Source of the DNA: UM-FILTER-37-12 sp964344965
GTDB lineage: Bacteria > Patescibacteriota > Patescibacteriia > Magasanikbacterales > UBA922
Assembly (NCBI GenBank): GCA_964344965.1
Contig: CAYFPJ010000002.1
Location: 95,508 to 159,507, forward strand
Direction of reading: 5' to 3'
Length of the DNA stretch: 64,000 bases
The position numbers and the translations under genes were made by a program. This document shows, in pieces, positions 50,740 to 57,312 of this stretch. A model generated the notes under the pieces. The model made no database searches, was not told the DNA's origin, and saw only the letters and a list, made by a program, of their open reading frames with translations. Numbering within the stretch: position 1 is the stretch's first letter; the number at the start of each line of letters is the position of its first letter.

Positions 50740-50819
50740 GGGGAGTCGTGTTTGCACAAGACTCCGGCGTTGCCCGCGAATAAATCCGCGAATACGCCAG
50801 GAGCTCGATACGACTCCCC
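50740..50819. repeat. Nested inverted repeats
   Basis: Outer arms GGGGAGTCGT (50740-50749) and ACGACTCCCC (50810-50819) enclose GGCGT / ACGCC and CGCG / CGCG stems. It lies about 100 nt past the stop of the collagen-like gene and resembles a multi-stem 3' structure. Confidence 0.6.
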
Positions 50820-50923
50820 ACCTGACCCGACTTGCATCGTCGGATCTACTTCCTCACCAGCCCCCCGCGCTAGGGGCTACACGACTCCGACTGACCAGGT
50901 CGGAGATTTGCCCCGCCGTCGGG

Positions 50924-51901
50924 CTAGAACGGCGGGAACCCGAACCACAAGTAGAAGCTGAAGCCCACTACCAGGTTGGGGTTGGCATAGTACCACGCCG
51001 CACCCAGATCCAGCTCCCCCTGGACCGAGAATGCCCGATTTCTCCACTCCTCGAGCCACCCTGTGGGCTTGCCGTAGGCCAGCTCGAGAGGCTTCACCTC
51101 GGCCTGGATCCCGACGAGGACGCCCTTGAGCCAGTCCCGGCTAGGGGGAGGTCTCTCCCCGGCCTGGTAGTACTCGGCCTGGACCGAGAGGAGCAAACCC
51201 CTGATCGGCTCGAGACCGACATGACCACCGACCGAGCCCCAGCTCTTGGAGTGCCACGGAGCGCTACCTCCGCCGCATCCGTGAGCTCCCAGGAAGAAGA
51301 CGTGATCTGTGGGGTCCGAGAACCGGACCCGGACACACCCCATCCCGAGGGCGTGAGCGTCCCAGGGGCCCGAGAGGACGACGAGGCGCGGTCCGACCTC
51401 CAGCTCGATCCTGAGGGTGGTGTCCTCGCTGGTCCCGAGGCAGTCCTTGGCGTCGAAGACGCCGTCCTCGTTGTCGTCCTCGTTGACGTCGGGGACACCG
51501 TCCCCGTCGTCGTCCCAGCAGGCGAAGCCAGCGGGACCCATGGGTCCCTCATCCCCCTCCTCGCCCTTGGGGCCCTGGATCCCCTGCTCGCCCTGAGGCC
51601 CTTCCGGCCCTTCGGGTCCGACTGGGCCCTGTCGGGCCGCGTCCTTCTCCTGCCGGGCCGCCCGGATGTCCTCGAGCACCTTCCGGTACTCATCGCAGGT
51701 CCGGACCCTCCCGTTCCTCTGTCCGTAGACCTTCGGTCCATTAGGACCGCAGCAGTATTCGGGCTGGTGAGCTCTGTACTCACAAGCCGTCCTACAGCCG
51801 AAAGGGTCGACGTCACAGATCGGGGCGGCGGACTGGGCGAGGACAGCGGGGCTGACGGCGAGGGGCAGTGCGACGGCGAGCGAAAAAACGAACTTCTGCA
51901 T
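50924..51901 (-). CDS. Collagen-like secreted/outer-membrane-type protein of foreign composition
   Basis: 325 residues from the ATG at 51901, chosen because it opens a clean signal peptide (MQKFVFSLAVALPLAVSPA, cleavage near VLAQSAAP). A Cys-rich section (CDVDPFGCRTACEYRAHQPEYCCG) is followed by a collagen-like Gly-X-Y stretch of about 11 triplets (around GPVGPEGPEGPQGEQG), a DDDGDGVPDVNEDDNEDG calcium-type motif, and a C-terminal half of alternating hydrophobic beta strands ending FYLWFGFPPF, an outer-membrane barrel-like ending with terminal Phe. Strongly GC-rich codon use. An outer-membrane protein is unexpected in a Patescibacterium, which supports foreign origin or misassembly. No enzymatic motif. 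Confidence 0.7.
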   Translation of the reverse strand: MQKFVFSLAVALPLAVSPAVLAQSAAPICDVDPFGCRTACEYRAHQPEYCCGPNGPKVYGQRNGRVRTCDEYRKVLEDIRAARQEKDAARQGPVGPEGPEGPQGEQGIQGPKGEEGDEGPMGPAGFACWDDDGDGVPDVNEDDNEDGVFDAKDCLGTSEDTTLRIELEVGPRLVVLSGPWDAHALGMGCVRVRFSDPTDHVFFLGAHGCGGGSAPWHSKSWGSVGGHVGLEPIRGLLLSVQAEYYQAGERPPPSRDWLKGVLVGIQAEVKPLELAYGKPTGWLEEWRNRAFSVQGELDLGAAWYYANPNLVVGFSFYLWFGFPPF

Positions 51902-51975
51902 TTGTAGGCCCCTCCATAGCGGGCCGGTCGTCGTCAAGCCACAGGTGTCCATCCTGCAACCCAACGACACGACGC

Positions 51976-51997
51976 GGCCCCGGAGGGGCCTTTTTTT
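51976..51997 (+). terminator. GC-rich terminator
   Basis: Stem GGCCCC / GGGGCC around GGA, followed by seven T on the plus strand. It lies upstream of the collagen-like gene, so it would belong to a plus-strand transcript or mark the right border of the foreign segment. Confidence 0.7.
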
Positions 51998-52182
51998 GGT
52001 GATGGTGATAGCCAATGCCTGGCTCACCCTGCAACATTTTCAATACACAGGATGAGCATCCTGCGCATAAAAAATGCTGCAGGATGAACCCACGAGTTGG
52101 ACATTCCTCACACCTTGTGAGGAAAACTCGTGTTAGACTTAAGCTAGGCGGGAGAGAAAAACATCAGTGGCAGCTTGTTTTT

Positions 52183-52247
52183 GCTTGTCCTGAGCACAGC
52201 GAAGGATCTTTCTGTCAGAGAATACTCTCTTCCAGAAGGATCTTTTG
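52183..52247 (+). repeat. Dispersed CCTGAGC...GGATCTTTCTG repeat, copy 2
   Basis: TGTCCTGAGCACAGCGAAGG ATCTTTCTGTCAGAGAATA, matching the layout of 36335-36422 and 53244-53316. Part of the repeat-rich, gene-free stretch 52000-52590, which otherwise holds hairpins such as ACGAGTT...AACTCGT (52091-52130) and CCCGGCGTAGC...GCGAAGCCGGG near 52470. Confidence 0.6.
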
Positions 52248-52589
52248 CCGACCAAAGACAAACATACCATTGAAAAACTCTTCTCCCCCTTCCAGCCTAA
52301 GCCTAGTTAACCAGACACCAGACAGACCCAAGACTCACACGTCCTATCCGTCGATATCTATGTAATTCAGATAGAAACAATCCGCTTGCCCTTTCGAAGC
52401 TCCCGATGAGTGAAGGGGGGTAAATCTGGATTATCCGTATATCCGAATTCTTAATTTGGTGAGGAATTTACCCGGCGTAGCTTTAGCGAAGCCGGGATTT
52501 GAAAGAACAACTCGTATCATGAGACACGAGGCATATAACATCAATCAAAATTGAATCATGTTATTTGCCTTATGCGTCATGTTTCCCTC

Positions 52590-52698
52590 TTGACAAACTC
52601 TCTAAATCTGCTATACTTCTTACCAAGAGTAGCTTGATCATATATACATTGGTCAAACTCTACGTGTCACGTAAAAGTCTCCTACCCAGGAGATTTTT
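52590..52698 (+). ncRNA. Candidate small RNA unit A (promoter, stem, terminator)
   Basis: TTGACA (52590-52595), 16-nt spacer, TATACT (52612-52617), expected start near 52624. The 75-nt product folds with AGAGT / ACTCT and TTGA / TCAA stems and ends in a terminator hairpin TCTCCT / AGGAGA followed by five T (52678-52698). No open frame of note. Confidence 0.5.
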
Positions 52699-52735
52699 AT
52701 GATATAATCATCTCCACTTTTTTATCCACATCCAC

Positions 52736-52839
52736 TTGACAATATCGCAGAAAACTGATATCTTAATAGACAAGTGGTAAGTCGGTTGTAGGATAACTTA
52801 CTCCGATTCCCGAGACTCCCGCAAGGGAGTTTTCGTTTT
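52736..52839 (+). ncRNA. Candidate small RNA unit B (promoter, stem, terminator)
   Basis: TTGACA (52736-52741), 17-nt spacer, TATCTT (52759-52764), start near 52771. The 69-nt product contains GTAAGT / ACTTAC and ends in a terminator ACTCCC-GCAA-GGGAGT followed by TTTCGTTTT. The same GTAAGT-loop-ACTTAC stem appears in unit C. Confidence 0.55.
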
Positions 52840-52852
52840 GCCAAAAAAATGA

Positions 52853-52987
52853 TATAATCCAACGCGGTGGCACGAAGGGCGGAGAGTAAGTGGTCTTGCA
52901 ACTGGACTTACCACCTCAGTTCTCGGGGTTCGATTCCCCCTCCGTCCACCACCAAAGCAATTCCGAAACTCTCGGGATTGTTTTTTT
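52853..52987 (+). ncRNA. Candidate small RNA unit C with tRNA-like 3' end
   Basis: TATAAT (52853-52858) with a weak -35; start near 52865. From 52877 to 52951 a 75-nt segment has a 7-bp acceptor-like stem (GGGCGGA / TCCGTCC), a T-arm with TTCGATT loop and an encoded ACCA end, like a tRNA. The middle does not give a normal anticodon arm; instead GTAAGT / ACTTAC pairs. A terminator with CAATTCCG / CGGGATTG and seven T follows (52958-52987). It could be a degenerate or unusual tRNA, or a tRNA-like regulatory RNA. Confidence 0.5.
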
Positions 52988-53007
52988 GAAAGATCATCAT
53001 CTCAAAC

Positions 53008-53047
53008 ACTAACAACCTAAAGACCTAAAACCTAATCTACCTAACAA
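53008..53047 (+). repeat. ACCTAAA phrase repeat
   Basis: Irregular copies of ACCTAAA/CCTAAC directly after small RNA unit C. Confidence 0.7.
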
Positions 53048-53243
53048 CACGCCAAAACAGGCACATTACTATGCCTTGTGTGCTCTGCCTCCGTGGCGAA
53101 CATTAAGATGTTTCATCGACATGCTTATACCACACACCAACAAATGACATCCTAATCCGCCTCTGGCGGAAAGCGAATTGCATCACAAGCCTTGACTCTG
53201 GGTTACAAGCAACCAAAACCTGGCATATGATACAAGGATAAGT

Positions 53244-53316
53244 TCATCCCGAACGCAGTGAGGCCTGCCTGTCGGCAGGCAGGGATCTTTCTGTTAGAGA
53301 ACATAATTCCCGAAAA
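53244..53316 (+). repeat. Dispersed CCCGAAC...GGATCTTTCTG repeat, copy 3, carrying a nested palindrome
   Basis: Same layout as the copies at 36335 and 52183, but interrupted at 53263-53282 by a 20-bp palindrome (GCCTGCCTGTCGGCAGGCAG). Removing it restores the continuous repeat. Confidence 0.7.
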
Positions 53317-53502
53317 AGACCCGAAAACAAGCAAAACTGCCTTGGAAAAAACTTATTTATTGTAATATTCCGCTAAACTAAGCGAATAAGAGTCTTACAA
53401 GCTACGACACACCCCTATTCCAGCAGAACAGAGAAATATAGCATATTTTGAGAATATTGTCAAGAGGGGGGTGGGGATGAGAAAAATGGAGGCAACAAAA
53501 TT

Positions 53503-53640
53503 CCCTCCCCTATAAGGGGAGGTTAGGAGGGGTCTTTAGTACCTGCTTGCGTTGTATTCTTGCTAACTACCTACTCTTACTTGCTATGGACCCCCTCCCC
53601 TCGGCCTGAGCTCGGGACGAAAGCCAACTCCCCCTACTAA
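53503..53640 (+). mobile_element. Gene-less copy of the DUF559-associated element ends
   Basis: 53503-53539 (CCCTCCCCTATAAGGGGAGG and onward) is identical over 37 bp to the left end of the DUF559 unit at 55648-55684. The other side, TATGGACCCCCTC at 53585-53597, matches the sequence at the start-codon side of that unit (56055). Only about 45 bp lie between, with no DUF559 gene. It looks like an internally deleted or non-autonomous copy. Confidence 0.7.
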
Positions 53641-53691
53641 GGATAGAAATTTATAGAAAACAAAAAACTCCCCTCCCCCACCAAAAACTGA

Positions 53692-53697
53692 TATAAT
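53692..53697 (+). promoter_or_regulatory. -10 element of the zinc protease gene
   Basis: TATAAT 32 nt before the ATG at 53730, preceded by a CTCCCCTCC-CCAAAAACTGA stretch closely resembling that before the 37155 gene's TATAAT. No good -35 box. Confidence 0.5.
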
Positions 53698-53729
53698 ACA
53701 AACATCTAAAAAAATAAAACGACAAAAAT

Positions 53730-54515
53730 ATGCCCCGTCGCGAACAAACTCCTAGAGACATAATCTCTCAACTTCACGCTCTCGTACCAACAACAGAAAA
53801 ACCTCTTTGGCAGGCAAATCCCGAAGCATTCTCTAGCCCTACTCCTGAAATGCAAACTATGCAGACATACATAGCCGGACAAGTGGAAGCTGGGGGGAAA
53901 AATATTGATCTGTGCATTCTTGGTGATGAAACGTGCCAAGGAGAAAAAATTGATAAATATATTGACCACACAACTCTAGAAGAACTAATCCGAGCCTTAC
54001 AAAAATTAGGAGAAAAACCAGAAAGAATAAAAGCCCTTGAAAATATTATCATTGTCACCAAAGATGAAACAAATCCAAACACTGGCAAACCAGCAAACGG
54101 CCTCTCTCCCGTTGCTCATTTTGTCGATGAGGAAGCTGGAAATGCTGTCCATGAAATCCACTCTGGAAGCATTATTATCTTTCCAGCTGCTAAAAAAATT
54201 ACAGATTACAGAGACGAGTTATCTGGTATTCCTCATATTGCCGGAGTCCTCACTCACGAAGCTGCCCACCTACATATGGCTTGCGATGAGACAAAACTGG
54301 CCAAAACTTGGCAACAGGCTAGCGGCTGGGAACAAGATAGGGATGATCCAACAAAATATCATCCATCTCGACCAGAGAAATTGCCAACCAGCTATGCCCA
54401 CATCAATGCTACTGAGGCATTTGCCGAAAGCTATGTGCTCTATATTCACCAACCTGAAAAATTAAAAGAGCTTGACCAAGAGCAATATGATTTTTTTGTT
54501 GACCAAGGTCTTTAA
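53730..54515 (+). CDS. Putative zinc metallopeptidase (gluzincin-like, HEAAH)
   Basis: 261 residues, no signal peptide. The zinc motif LTHEAAHLHMA (HExxH) is near residue 175, and a downstream INATEAFAESYVLYIHQ supplies a Glu in the position of the third ligand in gluzincins such as the lethal-factor-like ATLF family. The N-terminal part is hydrophilic with PTPEMQTMQTYIAGQVEAGG. The pattern (HExxH plus EAFAESY) suggests a cytosolic or non-classically released peptidase. Substrate unknown. Single-gene transcript with a TATAAT box and a terminator at 54541. Not similar to its neighbours, and located next to a deleted mobile element. Confidence 0.7.
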   Translation: MPRREQTPRDIISQLHALVPTTEKPLWQANPEAFSSPTPEMQTMQTYIAGQVEAGGKNIDLCILGDETCQGEKIDKYIDHTTLEELIRALQKLGEKPERIKALENIIIVTKDETNPNTGKPANGLSPVAHFVDEEAGNAVHEIHSGSIIIFPAAKKITDYRDELSGIPHIAGVLTHEAAHLHMACDETKLAKTWQQASGWEQDRDDPTKYHPSRPEKLPTSYAHINATEAFAESYVLYIHQPEKLKELDQEQYDFFVDQGL

Positions 54516-54540
54516 AAAAAGATAAAAAATAGAGAAAACA

Positions 54541-54574
54541 AAAAACCGTTCATCATATCTGATAAACGGTTTTT
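54541..54574 (+). terminator. Terminator of the zinc protease gene
   Basis: AAAAACCGTTCATCA / TGATAAACGGTTTTT hairpin with one mismatch, 26 nt after the stop. Confidence 0.85.
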
Positions 54575-54615
54575 AAAAATTCTTAATAAATTACTTTGAA
54601 CTAAGAACTCCTTAC

Positions 54616-54649
54616 CTCGTCATTGCGACTCTCTCCTCGCAATGACGAG
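54616..54649. repeat. 13-bp inverted repeat (CTCGTCATTGCGA / TCGCAATGACGAG)
   Basis: Perfect arms 54616-54628 and 54637-54649, 8-nt spacer. A related CGTCATTGCGGAATGACG hairpin is at 36117. Belongs to the intergenic palindromes of this genome. Confidence 0.75.
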
Positions 54650-54682
54650 ATGATTTCTTAATTCAAAATAATTCCAAAATAT

Positions 54683-54925
54683 CTAAGCAGACGCAGCCAG
54701 TCTCTCCTCTACAACCACAAGACGTTCTTCTAGTCTAGAATATTTATTTCTAAGGAAAGATAACTCCTGATCAAGAGTCTAATGAAGCTTTACAAAGCGA
54801 TCAACCTGACCAAGTATTTGACTTGTGTTCTGTGACAGATCATCCTTTGTGACAAAATCATTAAGCCTTTCGTCTATGTCAACTACTTTGGTTAAAATTT
54901 TATCTAAAATTTTATCATCGTTCAT
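54683..54925 (-). pseudogene. Small coiled-coil protein gene broken by an in-frame TAG
   Basis: Minus strand from the ATG at 54925: MNDDKILDKILTKVVDIDER, continuing to FVKLH, then TAG (54779-54781), then TLDQELSFLRNKYSRLEERL and VVVEERLAASA to a natural stop at 54683. Both halves have one continuous heptad-repeat, coiled-coil-like frame of 80 residues, resembling short coiled-coil proteins common in CPR genomes. The TAG replaces what would be one sense codon (GAG would restore it). A nonsense mutation or a sequencing error is likely; amber recoding is not supported elsewhere in the window. Confidence 0.7.
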
Positions 54926-54988
54926 ATTAAAAATTTTTATAATCTATAGAAATATTATAAGAAAATATGTTCTCTGTCAATCTAAAAT

Positions 54989-55582
54989 TTATCTTCTCAC
55001 CACCGCAAATCCCATCAAAAGCACACCAACCAAAAATCCAACAATTGCATTGACCAGTAAGTTTGGTCGGACTGGCAAACGAGTCACTACCGGCTCATTG
55101 ACAATTGACATGGTCACATCACCACCCACATACTGCCAACCCTTACTCACCAAGGTATCAGCTGCCGCTCCAGCCAGCTGTCTTGCCTGACGTGGATCAG
55201 TATGATAGGCATTGACATTTAGTACTCCAGTCCCGAAGACTACTGAACCGTTGAGAGTTTTTTGCCAGAGTTTACGCTTTTGTCTTTCATTATGTTTTTC
55301 AAAATATGTCCAATCTACATAATATCCTTCTTGAGATTTTACTTTATTATAAAAATCATTGGTCCGCATCACTTGAGCAATATTCTCCCCCACCCTTTCA
55401 GCTGACTTAACGATAGTGTATGGATCTACTCCATAGCGAGATTTGGAAATGATCAGGACCTGAGCATCAGCTCGATATTGTAATGGAAAAAGAAAAGTGA
55501 CAATCACAGCCAGAGCGCTGACGAGAAGACCAATCATGAAAATCATCTTCCAGCCACGTTTTATTTTGGTTATTGGATGCAT
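54989..55582 (-). CDS. Wzz-like chain-length/polysaccharide export membrane protein
   Basis: 197 residues with a membrane helix at each end: MIFMIGLLVSALAVIVTFLF near the N-terminus and LLVNAIVGFLVGVLLMGFAVV near the C-terminus, preceded by the Pro-rich EPVVTRLPVRPN. This is the Wzz/Lpp topology (PF02706-like) in which a periplasmic helical domain sits between two helices. Such proteins set glycan chain length or couple polymerisation to export. No kinase domain is attached. It lies alone between repeats, away from the main glycan clusters, and would serve those in trans. Confidence 0.8.
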   Translation of the reverse strand: MHPITKIKRGWKMIFMIGLLVSALAVIVTFLFPLQYRADAQVLIISKSRYGVDPYTIVKSAERVGENIAQVMRTNDFYNKVKSQEGYYVDWTYFEKHNERQKRKLWQKTLNGSVVFGTGVLNVNAYHTDPRQARQLAGAAADTLVSKGWQYVGGDVTMSIVNEPVVTRLPVRPNLLVNAIVGFLVGVLLMGFAVVRR

Positions 55583-55641
55583 ATTTTAGGTGTTTAGGTA
55601 GTATAGGTATTTAGGTAAGTATAGGTTTTAGGTTGTTAGGG
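55583..55641 (-). repeat. ACCTAAA phrase repeat, inverted orientation
   Basis: TTTAGGT/TATAGGT units repeated about six times, directly upstream of the Wzz-like start codon; on the minus strand this is the ACCTAAA phrase. Confidence 0.75.
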
Positions 55642-55654
55642 TTTTATCCCTCCC

Positions 55655-56056
55655 CTATAAGGGGAGGTTAGGAGGGGTCTTTAGCGAGTTTAGTTTGGTG
55701 ATCTGGTTGATGATATCTTGTAAGACATCGTCTAATTCATAGCGGATTTGTTCGTTTCTGTATCTAATTACTTTGTATCCTTTTTGTTCTAGGTAATTTT
55801 GACGTTTTTTGTCTTTTGTTTTTTGTTCTTCTTCTCCGTGTATGTACCCGTCAAGCTCGATGACCAGTCTAAGTTCGTGGCAGTAGAAATCTACGATATA
55901 GTAATCTATATTATATTGTCTACGAAACTTTACTCCAAGCTGTTTTCTTCTGATCTTTGACCATAGTACTGCTTCTGCCTTGGTTTGGTCACTTCTTAGG
56001 TTTTTACGTCTTTCTTTCTGCGACGATTTATTTAGATAGTGTCCGTAAGTAGACAT
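55655..56056 (-). CDS. DUF559 endonuclease-like protein
   Basis: 133 residues. Core motifs LRSDQTKAEAVLWSKIRRKQLG, FRRQYNIDYYIVDFYCHEL, LVIELDGYIHGEEE and GYKVIRYRNEQI, with the candidate catalytic Asp (IVDFYC) and Glu-X-Asp (IELDG) present. Same family as 40664-41047, and both are flanked by the same kind of palindromes. The C-terminal TPPNLPL comes from the repeat at 55655-55684. The upstream start ATG at 56056 is inside the ATATGGACCCCC sequence shared with the gene-less copy at 53585. Function untested; nuclease by family. Confidence 0.85.
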   Translation of the reverse strand: MSTYGHYLNKSSQKERRKNLRSDQTKAEAVLWSKIRRKQLGVKFRRQYNIDYYIVDFYCHELRLVIELDGYIHGEEEQKTKDKKRQNYLEQKGYKVIRYRNEQIRYELDDVLQDIINQITKLNSLKTPPNLPL

Positions 56057-56072
56057 ATGGACCCCCTCTAGC

Positions 56073-56094
56073 CTGCCTGCCGGCAGGCAGGCTC
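56073..56094. repeat. Perfect GC-rich palindrome nested in the DUF559 element end
   Basis: GCCTGCCTGCC / GGCAGGCAGGC, 22 bp with no spacer. It splits the CCCCCTCTAG-CTCCCCC sequence that is continuous at 41089. Almost the same palindrome occurs at 53263. Confidence 0.8.
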
Positions 56095-56132
56095 CCCCTT
56101 GTAGGGGGAGGATTAATTAACCTCTCTTCCGT

Positions 56133-56193
56133 AATCTAATAACCTAAAACCTATACTTACCTAAATACCTAAACGACCTAGCTTACCTAAACA
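56133..56193 (+). repeat. ACCTAAA phrase repeat
   Basis: Six irregular ACCTAAA/ACCTATA/ACCTAGC units ending just at the stop codon of the gene that finishes at 56183. Confidence 0.75.
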
Positions 56194-57241
56194 TTATATC
56201 AAACATTTCACCATCGCGCACTATGCCAAGTGAGAAGCTGTCGGGGAGTGATTGAATTTGTTGATAAAGTTGGTGAGGATTTAGACTGTCACCGTTGATC
56301 TCGATGATGACATCACCTATCCCCACAGTACTACTAGAGACGTCAGTTGGAGATGAAGTGATAAGGAATCCAAAAGCATGCTCCGAAGAAGCACTAGGTG
56401 TTGCATCTTTCACCAAGTATCCTTGCCATCCATAACTACTCTCTACCAACTCTCCTTCACTAAGAAGAGATGTATAATTTCTTTCTATATCAAAAGCCAA
56501 AAGTACTTTATCATCTTCTCCAGCAAACCCAACAAAGTGACCATCCTGAGTCCATAGTACTCTACCTAACAATAATTGATCTAGACCAGTGAGCTGATAT
56601 ACTTCTTCATCAATTGCAAACACTTCTTTGGTAGTAGCAAACACATAATCGCCAAGGGCAATTGGATCCCACTCGACACCATCTGTTTGCCAGACTATTG
56701 TCTGCGGAGCGACAGTGGCCCAGTCTGGAAATGATGCCACTCTCAACCCTTCTCCAGAGATCTTACCGTAGATCATATCATTGTTGACAACTGTCTTTTC
56801 AATTTTGTAATTCTGACCTTGTGAATCTACTACTTCCAGATAATTTAGCGATGAGCTGATCTTGGTGCTAAGCGGCATGACAAACCATCCACCATCAGTC
56901 AAAATTACTCCAGTACCAACCAGACCATCTGGTCGATAAAATTGGTCATTGACTTTTTTTCTTCTGTCTACAATGCGTAACATTCTTCTCTTTTGTTCAC
57001 TGGCAAATACTTGACTAGGTGCTACTCTTTTTTCTGTCTTGAAACGAAGAGAATTGACGGTAGAATAAGAATTTTCTACCTCAAAAAAAGGCATCACCCA
57101 GGTCACTGTCACGAGCGTTCCTAAGACACCGGTCAAAAAAGAAATAATTATTACCACACTGACATTCCAAACATAACGAAGATTTCTACGCAAAGGCACA
57201 GAGCATGACTGTGGTGGGAGATGTGGTGATGGGGTTTTCAT
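56183..57241 (-). CDS. Membrane-anchored HtrA-like pseudoprotease with PDZ domain
   Basis: 352 residues: short cytosolic part, one membrane helix (VSVVIIISFLTGVLGTLVTVTWV), then a chymotrypsin-fold-like domain and a C-terminal PDZ. The HtrA-type opening motif GTGVILTDGGWFVMPLS corresponds to the family's GSGVIIxxxGYIVTNNHV, but the catalytic His is absent (MPLS). No GNSGGP active-site Ser motif is present; the equivalent region reads QDGHFVGFAG. The PDZ (VGIGDVIIEINGDSLNPHQLYQQIQSL) is intact. So it likely binds protein termini without cleaving. It forms an operon-like run with two small membrane proteins upstream. Confidence 0.7.
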   Translation of the reverse strand: MKTPSPHLPPQSCSVPLRRNLRYVWNVSVVIIISFLTGVLGTLVTVTWVMPFFEVENSYSTVNSLRFKTEKRVAPSQVFASEQKRRMLRIVDRRKKVNDQFYRPDGLVGTGVILTDGGWFVMPLSTKISSSLNYLEVVDSQGQNYKIEKTVVNNDMIYGKISGEGLRVASFPDWATVAPQTIVWQTDGVEWDPIALGDYVFATTKEVFAIDEEVYQLTGLDQLLLGRVLWTQDGHFVGFAGEDDKVLLAFDIERNYTSLLSEGELVESSYGWQGYLVKDATPSASSEHAFGFLITSSPTDVSSSTVGIGDVIIEINGDSLNPHQLYQQIQSLPDSFSLGIVRDGEMFDIMFR

Positions 57242-57281
57242 ATATTTATAGGTTCATGGTTCTTAGTTCATGGTTCACGGG

Positions 57282-57308
57282 GTGTTAAAGTGTTAAAGTG
57301 TTAAAGTG
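57282..57308 (+). repeat. 8-bp tandem repeat (GTGTTAAA x3)
   Basis: Three exact GTGTTAAA units plus GTG, just upstream of the minus-strand pseudoprotease start and after a GTTCATGGTTCTTAGTTCATGG doublet. No gene; a simple repeat. Confidence 0.8.
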
Positions 57309-57312
57309 AATA

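Larger units (their letters stand above)
55648..56115 (-). mobile_element. DUF559 gene with GC-rich palindromic ends, copy B
   Basis: Left end CCCTCCCCTATAAGGGGAGG (55648 on), right end ACCCCCTCTAG then CTCCCCCTTGTAGGGGGAGG (to 56111). The right end is interrupted by a 20-bp palindrome (56073-56094 region). The gene's last codons (TPPNLPL) are encoded by the left-end repeat itself, so gene and end form one unit. Confidence 0.65.

Noticed and set aside
50735..51907. Plus-strand reading frame opposite the collagen-like gene
   Set aside because: GC-driven antisense frame rich in Pro/Arg/Asp; the minus-strand frame has a signal peptide and Gly-X-Y repeats.
52877..52951. Ordinary tRNA gene
   Set aside because: Acceptor stem, T-arm and CCA fit, but the central 38 nt cannot be folded into a 5-bp anticodon stem with a 7-nt loop and U33, so I list it only as a tRNA-like part of a candidate RNA.
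54683..54925. Amber (UAG) codon recoding
   Set aside because: Many other genes here end normally with TAG next to new starts or terminators, so TAG is used as a stop; a point mutation or error explains the single case.
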